From Ignavibacteriota bacterium (GTDB lineage Bacteria; Bacteroidota; Ignavibacteria; Tepidaquicellales; Tepidaquicellaceae), in the NCBI GenBank assembly GCA_003158365.1, contig PMIW01000149.1, positions 1 to 5,671 on the forward strand: DNA of 5,671 nucleotides, written 5' to 3'. A model generated the notes under the pieces. That model made no database searches, was not told the origin of the DNA, and worked only from the letters and a program-made list of their open reading frames with translations. Each line of letters begins with the position of its first letter. Within the stretch, counting starts at the first letter, position 1. Positions 1 to 5,288 of this stretch are shown here, piece after piece. Position numbers and translations under genes: made by a program.

Positions 1-1115
1 TAAACCATACCCATATCGGTTTTCCAGCCCGGCACGTAATGAGAATATCTTTCATTTGCGATTTTAATCCTGCTGTAATATTCAGACATCAATTCGTTCC
101 TCGGAGTATTCGGGGTGGGGTCTTTATCTCTCCAGAATTTTAAAAACCTTCTCTCCTTTTCCTCGAACGTTTTGCCTTTTCTTATATATGAGAGCTGGTC
201 TGAAGTTGCGATGTATATTAACTGGTCTATTGCAGCATCGAGATCTTTTATGTTAACCGGTAAATCACTCCAGTAATACTTAATAAATCTGTGAACAACA
301 ATTTCGTTTTGATTCTTATCGACGATATCGAGTTTGTAATTTCCGATAATAAAATTACTTTCGGGGATTCGTTCTATGTTTTTATTTTCACCCGGCTGCA
401 GGTAATAATTAAAATTTCCTTCGGCAAAATTTTTCCCCGCTTCGTTATAAATCCGGTATGCATATTCTTTATAAATCATCGAATCCGAATTATTTATAAT
501 ATCAAAGAATAAGAAAAACTCTTTGAAATTTCCGATGTTTCCGTCGACAATAGGAGTAATATCTTTTTTCCCCTCCGCATCTAATTTATAATCCGAAAGG
601 AGCATAATACTGCTGTATGAAAGTTTTTTCGAAGAATAATCATTCACGGTAACATCTATATCCTTAGAAGATTCGTTTGAAGTGTTTTTATCCCTTATAT
701 TAAAATTCAGTTTGTATTGACCGGGCGGAAGTATGAATTGTTTTAAGCTGAAGACATATTTATTACTTAAGTTTTTTTGTTCGGCTTCTGTATTTGAAAA
801 TGACTCCGTATATATATTATTGTAAAAAATATTATCCGATGAATTTTTAATAATAACAGTATAATCTATTGAAGCTTCATACCGACCGGCAGAAGGATTA
901 TATTTAAATTGCAATGATTCGGGAAATAGCTCGACATACAAATCAAGTCTCCCGTTTAAACTGTCTTTTTGATAGAAAACAAGAGGCTCGAGATAGTAAC
1001 TTTCTCTGTTCATATCTGCATTATCGAGACTTTTATCTTTTAATTGCGAGATAGCAAAAGAAGGAAAATTTATCGATAAAATAAAAACAATATATATTAC
1101 TGTCTTTAATTTCAT
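1..1115 (-). CDS. GWxTD domain-containing exported protein, C-terminus cut by window edge
   Basis: The frame is open from ATG 1115 to the left edge (371 complete codons, no stop), so the gene is partial at its 3' end. Residues 1-21 (MKLK, a hydrophobic stretch, then FPSFA) look like a signal peptide with cleavage after SFA; no lipobox cysteine is seen. Residues about 40-290 form a beta-rich N-terminal domain with EPLVFY, NGRLDLY and LPPGQYKL. A charged helical segment follows (IDQLIYIA, then KTFEEKERRFLKFWRDKDPTP), and the window ends at PGWKTDMGMV, the hallmark GWxTD motif. GWxTD proteins are common in Bacteroidota, Chlorobiota and Ignavibacteria; their biochemical role is unknown. An in-frame ATG at 1127 would add four residues (MIIN) after a TAA stop; 1115 was preferred because it gives a cleaner signal-peptide n-region. 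The upstream neighbour at 1369-2292 is a paralogue without the GWxTD part. Family call is firm; function is unknown. Confidence 0.86.
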   Translation of the reverse strand, partial: MKLKTVIYIVFILSINFPSFAISQLKDKSLDNADMNRESYYLEPLVFYQKDSLNGRLDLYVELFPESLQFKYNPSAGRYEASIDYTVIIKNSSDNIFYNNIYTESFSNTEAEQKNLSNKYVFSLKQFILPPGQYKLNFNIRDKNTSNESSKDIDVTVNDYSSKKLSYSSIMLLSDYKLDAEGKKDITPIVDGNIGNFKEFFLFFDIINNSDSMIYKEYAYRIYNEAGKNFAEGNFNYYLQPGENKNIERIPESNFIIGNYKLDIVDKNQNEIVVHRFIKYYWSDLPVNIKDLDAAIDQLIYIATSDQLSYIRKGKTFEEKERRFLKFWRDKDPTPNTPRNELMSEYYSRIKIANERYSHYVPGWKTDMGMV

Positions 1116-1368
1116 ATTAATTATCATGCTTTAAATAAAATACATTCAATTCGAAATAATTTTAATAAATAAATTTTTAAATAATTTCTTAATATATTTA
1201 TTATTCGGAATATCCAGGAATTAGTTACAGGAGCTTTCTTTTTTCAAAACATCTTCATACAATCTAAGCAAATAAAAGTTCATACTACAAATATATACAA
1301 ACTAACAATCATTTTATCCACTTTCAATTATATCCGTACTGTTGAAATTTATTGGTTTTTTCCCGATT
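1116..1368. other. AT-rich spacer between the two GWxTD-type paralogues
   Basis: This 253-base gap separates the shorter paralogue from the longer one on the minus strand. I looked in all minus frames for a remnant of the missing GWxTD domain of the shorter gene and saw none: stops are frequent and there is no GW.TD-like string. A minus-strand TATATTTG at 1295-1288 resembles the -7 box (TAnnTTTG) described for Bacteroidota, but no TTTG lies at the expected upstream distance. No terminator-like hairpin followed by a T tract was found. Confidence 0.5.
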
Positions 1369-2292
1369 CTAAATGTTCCTCCTGTAACCTCTCCTTTGAA
1401 CGGGCATATCCGGAGGAATATTATTTACTGTTTTTTTAGTAACTATTTCTTTAGAATCCTTATCGGTTATTTCTATATTATAATTTCCTCTTATTCTGTT
1501 GGCTAATTCAATATTTTCAAATATCTGATTAGTGCCCGGATTAAAAGTATATTCGAAGATTGCATTCCATAAATTTTTTCCGTCGTCATTTTTAATATTG
1601 ATAATAAATATTTTATTCATAATAGAATCAGAATTATTGACAACCTCAAAGAATAAATAAAAACTTTTTAAATTTCCCAAAAACCTGTTGATAATCGGAG
1701 TAATCTCCTTTTTCCCGCCATTATCCGTGTAATTCGAAAGTAACATAATATCGCTGGCTAAATATTTATAGCTTAATATATCATTAACTTTAAACTCTGC
1801 GTCTTTATTATATTCGTTCGAACTGTTTTTGTCTTTCAGTGTAAAATGTAATTTATAATTACCGGGTGGAAGATAATATTGTTTTAATTCAAATAACGAC
1901 CCTGACTTAACGTTTTTTTGTTGTTCCTCAGTATTGAGAATAGATTCGGAAAAGGAATTATCTGCTAATGTCTTATTTTCCGCATCTTTAATAGTAATTG
2001 AATATTCACAGGAAGCTTTGTATTCGGCTTTAAACATATCATATTTAAATTGCAAAGTATTCATCGGTATTTCTATATATAGGTCAAGTCTGCCATTTGC
2101 ACTGTCTTTATTATAAAATACGAGCGGTTCCAAAAATACGACTTCCCGTGGACTTCTGTAATTCATCCGCGGTCTGTCATCAAATTGCGAAAAGCCTTTC
2201 GAAGGAATTAGAAATATATTCGAAATAATGATAATAAAAATGATTCCGGTTAATTTTTGTTTAAGCCTGTTTTTTATGATTATGTTTTTCAT
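1369..2292 (-). CDS. Exported paralogue of GWxTD protein lacking the GWxTD domain
   Basis: This is a complete 307-residue ORF. Residues 1-35 form a likely signal peptide: basic n-region with KNRLKQKL, hydrophobic core TGIIFIIIISNIFLI, and possible cleavage GFS/Q. No lipobox cysteine is visible. The mature part aligns collinearly with residues about 40-290 of the protein encoded at 1-1115; shared strings include LEPLVFY, NGRLDLY, LQFKY, LPPG.YKL, KDKN.SNE, IMLLS, KK.ITPI and NNSDS. Where the neighbour goes on into its helical and GWxTD segments, this protein stops with a short basic tail (PVQRRGYRRNI). It is therefore the N-terminal beta-rich domain alone, presumably secreted to the periplasm or cell surface. 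ATG 2292 has no Shine-Dalgarno sequence. Gaps of 205 bases to rimO upstream and 253 bases to the paralogue downstream leave operon membership open. The molecular function is unknown. Confidence 0.8.
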   Translation of the reverse strand: MKNIIIKNRLKQKLTGIIFIIIISNIFLIPSKGFSQFDDRPRMNYRSPREVVFLEPLVFYNKDSANGRLDLYIEIPMNTLQFKYDMFKAEYKASCEYSITIKDAENKTLADNSFSESILNTEEQQKNVKSGSLFELKQYYLPPGNYKLHFTLKDKNSSNEYNKDAEFKVNDILSYKYLASDIMLLSNYTDNGGKKEITPIINRFLGNLKSFYLFFEVVNNSDSIMNKIFIINIKNDDGKNLWNAIFEYTFNPGTNQIFENIELANRIRGNYNIEITDKDSKEIVTKKTVNNIPPDMPVQRRGYRRNI

Positions 2293-2397
2293 GTTTTAAT
2301 AATTTCAGTTCAAAGTTATTGCTAAATCTAAATATATATGTAATTTAAAATTTAATAAATCCAGATAAAGATTTAATGTTTATATAAGAACACCGGT

Positions 2398-2463
2398 AAA
2401 CTCCTACGGAGTTTAGATTTTACCTGCACTTTCTTCTACAAACAGGAAACTCCTCCGGAGTTT
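2398..2463. repeat. Pair of near-identical short palindromes (CTCC-NNN-GGAG)
   Basis: Two palindromes, AAACTCCTACGGAGTTT at 2398-2414 and AAACTCCTCCGGAGTTT at 2447-2463, differ only in one base of the 3-nt loop. Each has a perfect 7-bp stem, and 32 bases separate them. The left copy can be extended: GGTAAA at 2395-2400 is complementary to TTTACC at 2419-2424, giving an alternative larger hairpin. The pair lies just downstream of the rimO stop and upstream of the paralogue at 1369-2292. No T tract follows either stem on the minus strand, so an intrinsic terminator is not well supported. A dispersed REP-like element is more likely. Confidence 0.7.
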
Positions 2464-2497
2464 GATTTCTATAATAATTTTAAATTATTTAAGTCTT

Positions 2498-3850
2498 TCA
2501 AATTTTTTTCGCTCTTACCATTTTCCAATTTCCCATTTTCTGCTCTCCGGCCAATTCACCAAACAAATCAAATTCCTCATAATCATAAATTATCACGTCA
2601 TAAAATTTTCCTATTTCCAAAGTTTTATTATTTGTTACATACACTTCCTGGTCAATCTCAGGAGCATCTTTGTATGTCCTGCCAATATAATAATCTTCTT
2701 CTTTCCTGTCAATCAAAACTTTATAAATTTTATCGATAGAATTTGCATTTTTCTCAACTGATATTACCCTTTGCGCTTCAAGAATTAATTTTTGTCTTAA
2801 CATTTTTTCCTTCTTTGGAATCCTGTCGGGTAAAACAGATGCGGTTGTACCTTCTTCATTGGAATATGTGAAGACACCGAGCCTGTCAAATTTAAATTCT
2901 TTTGTAAAATCCATCAGTTCCTGAAAATCCTTTTCAGTCTCGTCCGGATAACCCACCATAAGCGTTGTCCTGACAGCTATTCCGGGAATTTCATTTCTTA
3001 TCTTTTCCAGAAGGGCAATTAAATTTCTTTTCGTAATACCGCGTCTCATCGATTTCAAAACCTTATCGGAGATATGCTGAATCGGTATATCGATATAATT
3101 GCAAATTTTTTCATTATCCTTAATAGCATTTATCACATCCGGCGGAAATCTCGAAGGATAAGCATACATAAGGCGAATCCATTCTATATCGGTTATTTCA
3201 GATATACCTGTCAGAACATTTGAAAGTTCCCTCTTTTTGTCTAAATCCAAACCCCAGTAAGTTGTGTCCTGTCCGATTAAAATAATTTCCCGAACTCCTT
3301 TGGATGCAAGTTTTTGAGCTTCAATCAAAATATCCTTTAATTCTTTTGATTTATGTTTACCTCTCATAATCGGAATGGCGCAGAAAGAACAGGGATTATC
3401 GCATCCGTCGCTGATTTTGAGATATGCATAGTGAGATGGTGTAGTAAGCATTCTTTCGCCGACAAGGTTCTTTTTATAATCCACACCGAATGATTTCAGG
3501 ATTTCCAAAAGCGTTTGTTTTTTATCTGTCGCACCGAAATATTTATTTACTTCGGGAATTTCTTTTTCGAGTTCGGATTTATATCTATCTGATAAACATC
3601 CTGCAACGAATATTTTTTGAATTTTTCCTTTTTTCTTTTGTTCAACTGATTTTAAAATTGTATCTATTGATTCCTGCTTGGCTATATCGATAAAACCGCA
3701 GGTATTGATTATCACCGTGTTGCATTCGTTTTCATCTTCGACGAGTTCAATATCATTCGATTTCAACTGAGCCATAATAAATTCCGAATCGACGAGATTT
3801 TTAGAACACCCGAGCGTAATTATTTTTACTTTATCTTTTTTAACTTTCAT
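2498..3850 (-). CDS. rimO: Ribosomal protein uS12 methylthiotransferase RimO
   Basis: RimO is a radical-SAM iron-sulfur enzyme that adds a methylthio group to a conserved aspartate of ribosomal protein uS12 in the cytoplasm. The 450-residue length is normal. The N-terminal methylthiotransferase domain carries three cluster cysteines at about 15 (TLGCSKNLVDSE), 51 (INTCGF) and 85 (VAGCLSDR). The radical-SAM domain has the CxxxCxxC motif at C150, C154 and C157 (DGCDNPCSFCAIP), followed by MRGKHKSK, LIGQDTTYWG, LMYAYPSRFP and LMVGYPDETEKDF. The last 70 or so residues fit a TRAM domain with the DAPEIDQEVYV and DLFGEL strings typical of RimO. These strings favour RimO over the tRNA enzymes MiaB and MtaB. 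ATG 3850 is the first start after an in-frame TAG; it has no Shine-Dalgarno sequence. It is transcribed divergently from the sigma factor gene at 4458. Confidence 0.95.
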   Translation of the reverse strand: MKVKKDKVKIITLGCSKNLVDSEFIMAQLKSNDIELVEDENECNTVIINTCGFIDIAKQESIDTILKSVEQKKKGKIQKIFVAGCLSDRYKSELEKEIPEVNKYFGATDKKQTLLEILKSFGVDYKKNLVGERMLTTPSHYAYLKISDGCDNPCSFCAIPIMRGKHKSKELKDILIEAQKLASKGVREIILIGQDTTYWGLDLDKKRELSNVLTGISEITDIEWIRLMYAYPSRFPPDVINAIKDNEKICNYIDIPIQHISDKVLKSMRRGITKRNLIALLEKIRNEIPGIAVRTTLMVGYPDETEKDFQELMDFTKEFKFDRLGVFTYSNEEGTTASVLPDRIPKKEKMLRQKLILEAQRVISVEKNANSIDKIYKVLIDRKEEDYYIGRTYKDAPEIDQEVYVTNNKTLEIGKFYDVIIYDYEEFDLFGELAGEQKMGNWKMVRAKKI

Positions 3851-3871
3851 AATCTAAATTAAGCTATAAAC

Positions 3872-3901
3872 ATAATATTTAAAACATAAAAAACTTAACA
3901 A
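3872..3901 (-). promoter_or_regulatory. Possible rimO promoter
   Basis: On the minus strand a TTGTTA (3901-3896) and a TATTAT (3877-3872) are separated by 18 bases, a sigma70-like arrangement. Transcription would start near 3865, leaving a leader of about 15 bases before ATG 3850. The surrounding DNA is so A/T-rich that such matches occur easily by chance, so this is only a candidate. Confidence 0.3.
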
Positions 3902-3932
3902 AAAACAAATAACAAAAAGCAAAAAACAAATA
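3885..3932. repeat. A-rich low-complexity tract
   Basis: The plus strand carries runs of A interrupted by single C, T or G bases, with repeated words such as AACAAAAAACAAATA. It lies directly upstream of rimO. Just after it, AGAGCTT is repeated in tandem (around 3935-3948). The tract could act as an A/T-rich upstream promoter element or be simple slippage-prone sequence; the sequence does not decide. Confidence 0.5.
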
Positions 3933-4090
3933 AAGAGCTTAGAGCTTTAATATTATTTCACACTAATTTTAACAAACTTGATAAAACAATAGTTAAACAA
4001 AAAACAATAAATATTGATACCATGAATGTCGGATTTATTTGTTAACTTTTAAGTTTTAGAATTCAATAAATGGAAAGAAAAAAGCAGAAC
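3933..4090. other. AT-rich intergenic stretch with no gene seen
   Basis: The stretch lies between the A-rich tract near rimO and the GC-richer island. Only short, stop-interrupted frames are present on both strands and none shows recognisable protein sequence. No hairpin with a T tract, tRNA-like fold or riboswitch-like element was recognised. Confidence 0.5.
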
Positions 4091-4094
4091 AAAA

Positions 4095-4188
4095 CCTCAC
4101 CCCTGCCCAAAGAGCCTCTTCCCGACTAGTCGGGATTGACCCAGAGGGTACCCCGTAAAAATCACTCAACCTGAAAGGAGAGGGGTAC
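4095..4188. repeat. GC-richer palindromic island, probable dispersed repeat
   Basis: About 95 bases stand out from the AT-rich surroundings. At 4120-4135 there is a perfect 16-bp palindrome, TCCCGACTAGTCGGGA. It is framed by CCTCT (4115-4119) and AGAGG (4143-4147), which can extend the stem. To the right, GTACCCC (4148-4154) pairs with GGGGTAC (4182-4188). No reading frame of note crosses it. The nested inverted repeats and the base composition suggest an intergenic dispersed element or MITE-like remnant. No terminal target duplication was identified. Confidence 0.6.
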
Positions 4189-4201
4189 TATATAAAATTT
4201 A

Positions 4202-4336
4202 CTGAATTTTATAAATCATACGAATCTTATAAATCTTATAAATCTCATGAATCTTACGAATTTTAGGAATCTTACGAATTTTAGGAATCTTATGAATCTT
4301 AATCAGCAAAATCAGTGAAATCAGATTAATCAGCGA
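4202..4336. repeat. Degenerate tandem array with 9-bp period (15 units)
   Basis: Eleven consecutive 9-mers from 4202 to 4300 fit the pattern NNGAATCTT or NNAAATCTT (for example ACGAATCTT, ATAAATCTT, AGGAATCTT, ATGAATCTT). They continue without a break into four 9-mers of the form AATCAGNNN at 4301-4336. The period stays at nine bases, with one 6-base step where the two types meet. An 18-bp double unit, ACGAATTTT plus AGGAATCTT, occurs twice in a row (4256-4273 and 4274-4291). The array ends 33 bases before the -35 box of the sigma gene promoter. Confidence 0.8.
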
Positions 4337-4369
4337 TAAATTTAATATTATCCATTTTACATTTAGTAT

Positions 4370-4397
4370 TTGACAGTATTTTTTTAAATTATATGAT
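4370..4397 (+). promoter_or_regulatory. Near-consensus sigma70-type promoter for the sigma factor gene
   Basis: TTGACA at 4370-4375 matches the housekeeping -35 consensus exactly. TATGAT at 4392-4397 matches the -10 consensus at five of six bases, with a 16-base A/T-rich spacer. Transcription would start near 4404, giving a leader of about 54 bases before ATG 4458. The position just upstream of a complete gene and the quality of both boxes make it the best promoter candidate in the window. It argues for expression by the primary sigma factor rather than obvious autoregulation. Confidence 0.65.
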
Positions 4398-4415
4398 ATT
4401 ATTTATAAATAGCAG

Positions 4416-4443
4416 TCCGGGAAGTGATTTGAATTTTTCCGGA
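4416..4443 (+). promoter_or_regulatory. Leader hairpin before the sigma factor start codon
   Basis: TCCGGGAA (4416-4423) can pair with TTTCCGGA (4436-4443), giving an 8-bp stem with one G-U pair and a 12-base loop. It ends 14 bases before ATG 4458, and the bases between are A/T only, including a run of six T. In the RNA this could limit translation initiation or act as a weak attenuator. No ligand-binding or protein-binding site is recognised. Confidence 0.4.
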
Positions 4444-4457
4444 TTTTAAAATTTTTT

Positions 4458-5069
4458 ATGGCGGGTGAAGATAAGAATATAAAGAGCATTAATTCGAAAA
4501 ACGAGGATATGGAACTCATTGCAAAAGCTTTAAAGGGTGAACAAAAAGCTTTTGAAAGACTGATGAGTAAATATCAGCAGATGATACATAACCTGATTTT
4601 CAGAATGATTTACAAGAAAGAAGATGTTGAGGACCTTACACAGGAAGCGTTCATAAAGGCTTTTAACTCGCTGGAAAAATTCGATAAACAATTTTCATTT
4701 GCTACATGGCTTTGCAAAATCGCTACTAACAACTGCATAGATTATTTGAGGAAAAAGAAACTGAGTACATTTTCAATAGATAAGGAAATAGAGTCGGATG
4801 AGGATAATATGCAGTTCGAAATTCCAGATTCGAACTTTATTCCCGATAAGAATATATTAGACAGCGAAAGAAAAAAAATTCTTCAGAACGCTATACAAAA
4901 TTTACCGGAGAAATACCGGCAGGTGATTATATTAAGACATCAGGAGGAAATGGATTATGAGGAGATTGCCGAGAAACTGGATTTGCCGCTGGGGACGATT
5001 AAGGCGCATATATTCCGGGCAAGGGAGATGCTGTATAAGAGCCTGAAGGATAAGTTCGGGTCTTTCTAA
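4458..5069 (+). CDS. RNA polymerase sigma factor, ECF (RpoE/SigW-like) family
   Basis: This 203-residue protein has the two-domain layout of extracytoplasmic-function sigma factors, which direct RNA polymerase to a dedicated promoter set. Region 2 spans about residues 30-100 and includes the DLTQEAFIKAF core-binding segment (59-69) and FATWLCKIATNNCIDYLRKKK, the -10 recognition side. An acidic linker lies at about 108-135. Region 4 spans about 142-197, with LPEKYRQVIILRHQEEMDYEEIAEKL and then LGTIKAHIFRAREML, a helix-turn-helix for -35 recognition. Regions 1 and 3 are absent, as expected. ATG 4458 is the first ATG after an in-frame TGA; Met18 is a possible alternative. No Shine-Dalgarno sequence is visible. 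No anti-sigma gene lies next to it: rimO is divergent upstream and mutS follows. The target genes cannot be told from the sequence. Confidence 0.94.
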   Translation: MAGEDKNIKSINSKNEDMELIAKALKGEQKAFERLMSKYQQMIHNLIFRMIYKKEDVEDLTQEAFIKAFNSLEKFDKQFSFATWLCKIATNNCIDYLRKKKLSTFSIDKEIESDEDNMQFEIPDSNFIPDKNILDSERKKILQNAIQNLPEKYRQVIILRHQEEMDYEEIAEKLDLPLGTIKAHIFRAREMLYKSLKDKFGSF

Positions 5070-5084
5070 GCTTTATGAGTTTTT

Positions 5085-5240
5085 GCCACAGATTTACACT
5101 GATTGAGTATGATTTTCGCTGATTTTTTTTAACGTTAAGAACTGTTGCTGATTGTGTAAGAACTTTTGACGCTGATTTTTTATGATTTACATGATTTTGT
5201 ATGATTTTTTTAAAATGTTAAGAGCTGTTTCTGATATATT
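5085..5240. repeat. GATTT-type repeats, 9-10 bp period, between sigma gene and mutS
   Basis: Four exact 10-base steps of GATT occur at 5091, 5101, 5111 and 5121, and a second cluster starts at 5174, 5184, 5193 and 5203. Words include CACTGATT, CGCTGATT and ATGATTT. The reverse complement (AATCAGTG, AATCAGCGA) matches units of the array upstream of the sigma gene: AATCAGCGA at 4328-4336 is exactly inverted at 5116-5124, and AATCAGTG at 4310-4317 is inverted at 5097-5104. Inside the region there is also an imperfect direct repeat, 5131-5152 against 5214-5235 (19 of 22 bases equal). No hairpin typical of an intrinsic terminator was found after the sigma gene stop. Confidence 0.7.
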
Positions 5241-5288
5241 ATATGAAGATAAATTAATTTTCAATTTTATAATTTTTAAATTTTTAAA

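Noticed and set aside
291..512. Plus-strand ORF of 73 codons
   Set aside because: It is antisense to the GWxTD protein gene, which is open over 371 codons with a signal peptide and the signature motif.
1221..1283. Minus-strand 20-codon ORF (starts MNFYLLRLYEDV) in the spacer between the two paralogues
   Set aside because: It is too short, has no recognised homology and no ribosome binding signal, and lies in A/T-rich spacer where such frames arise by chance.
2398..2463. Intrinsic terminator for rimO
   Set aside because: The hairpins are short and no T tract follows on the minus strand.
2462..2761. Plus-strand ORF of 99 codons across the 3' end of rimO
   Set aside because: It lies antisense to the TRAM domain of rimO, and its Phe/Ile-rich translation reflects the complement of lysine-rich coding sequence.
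4202..4336. Possible CRISPR array
   Set aside because: The units are 9 bases long and contiguous, with no unique spacers and no cas genes nearby.
4202..4345. Minus-strand open frame through the 9-bp array giving a peptide with Ile at every third position
   Set aside because: No start codon lies in frame at its beginning, and the openness is a by-product of the 9-bp period rather than evidence of coding.
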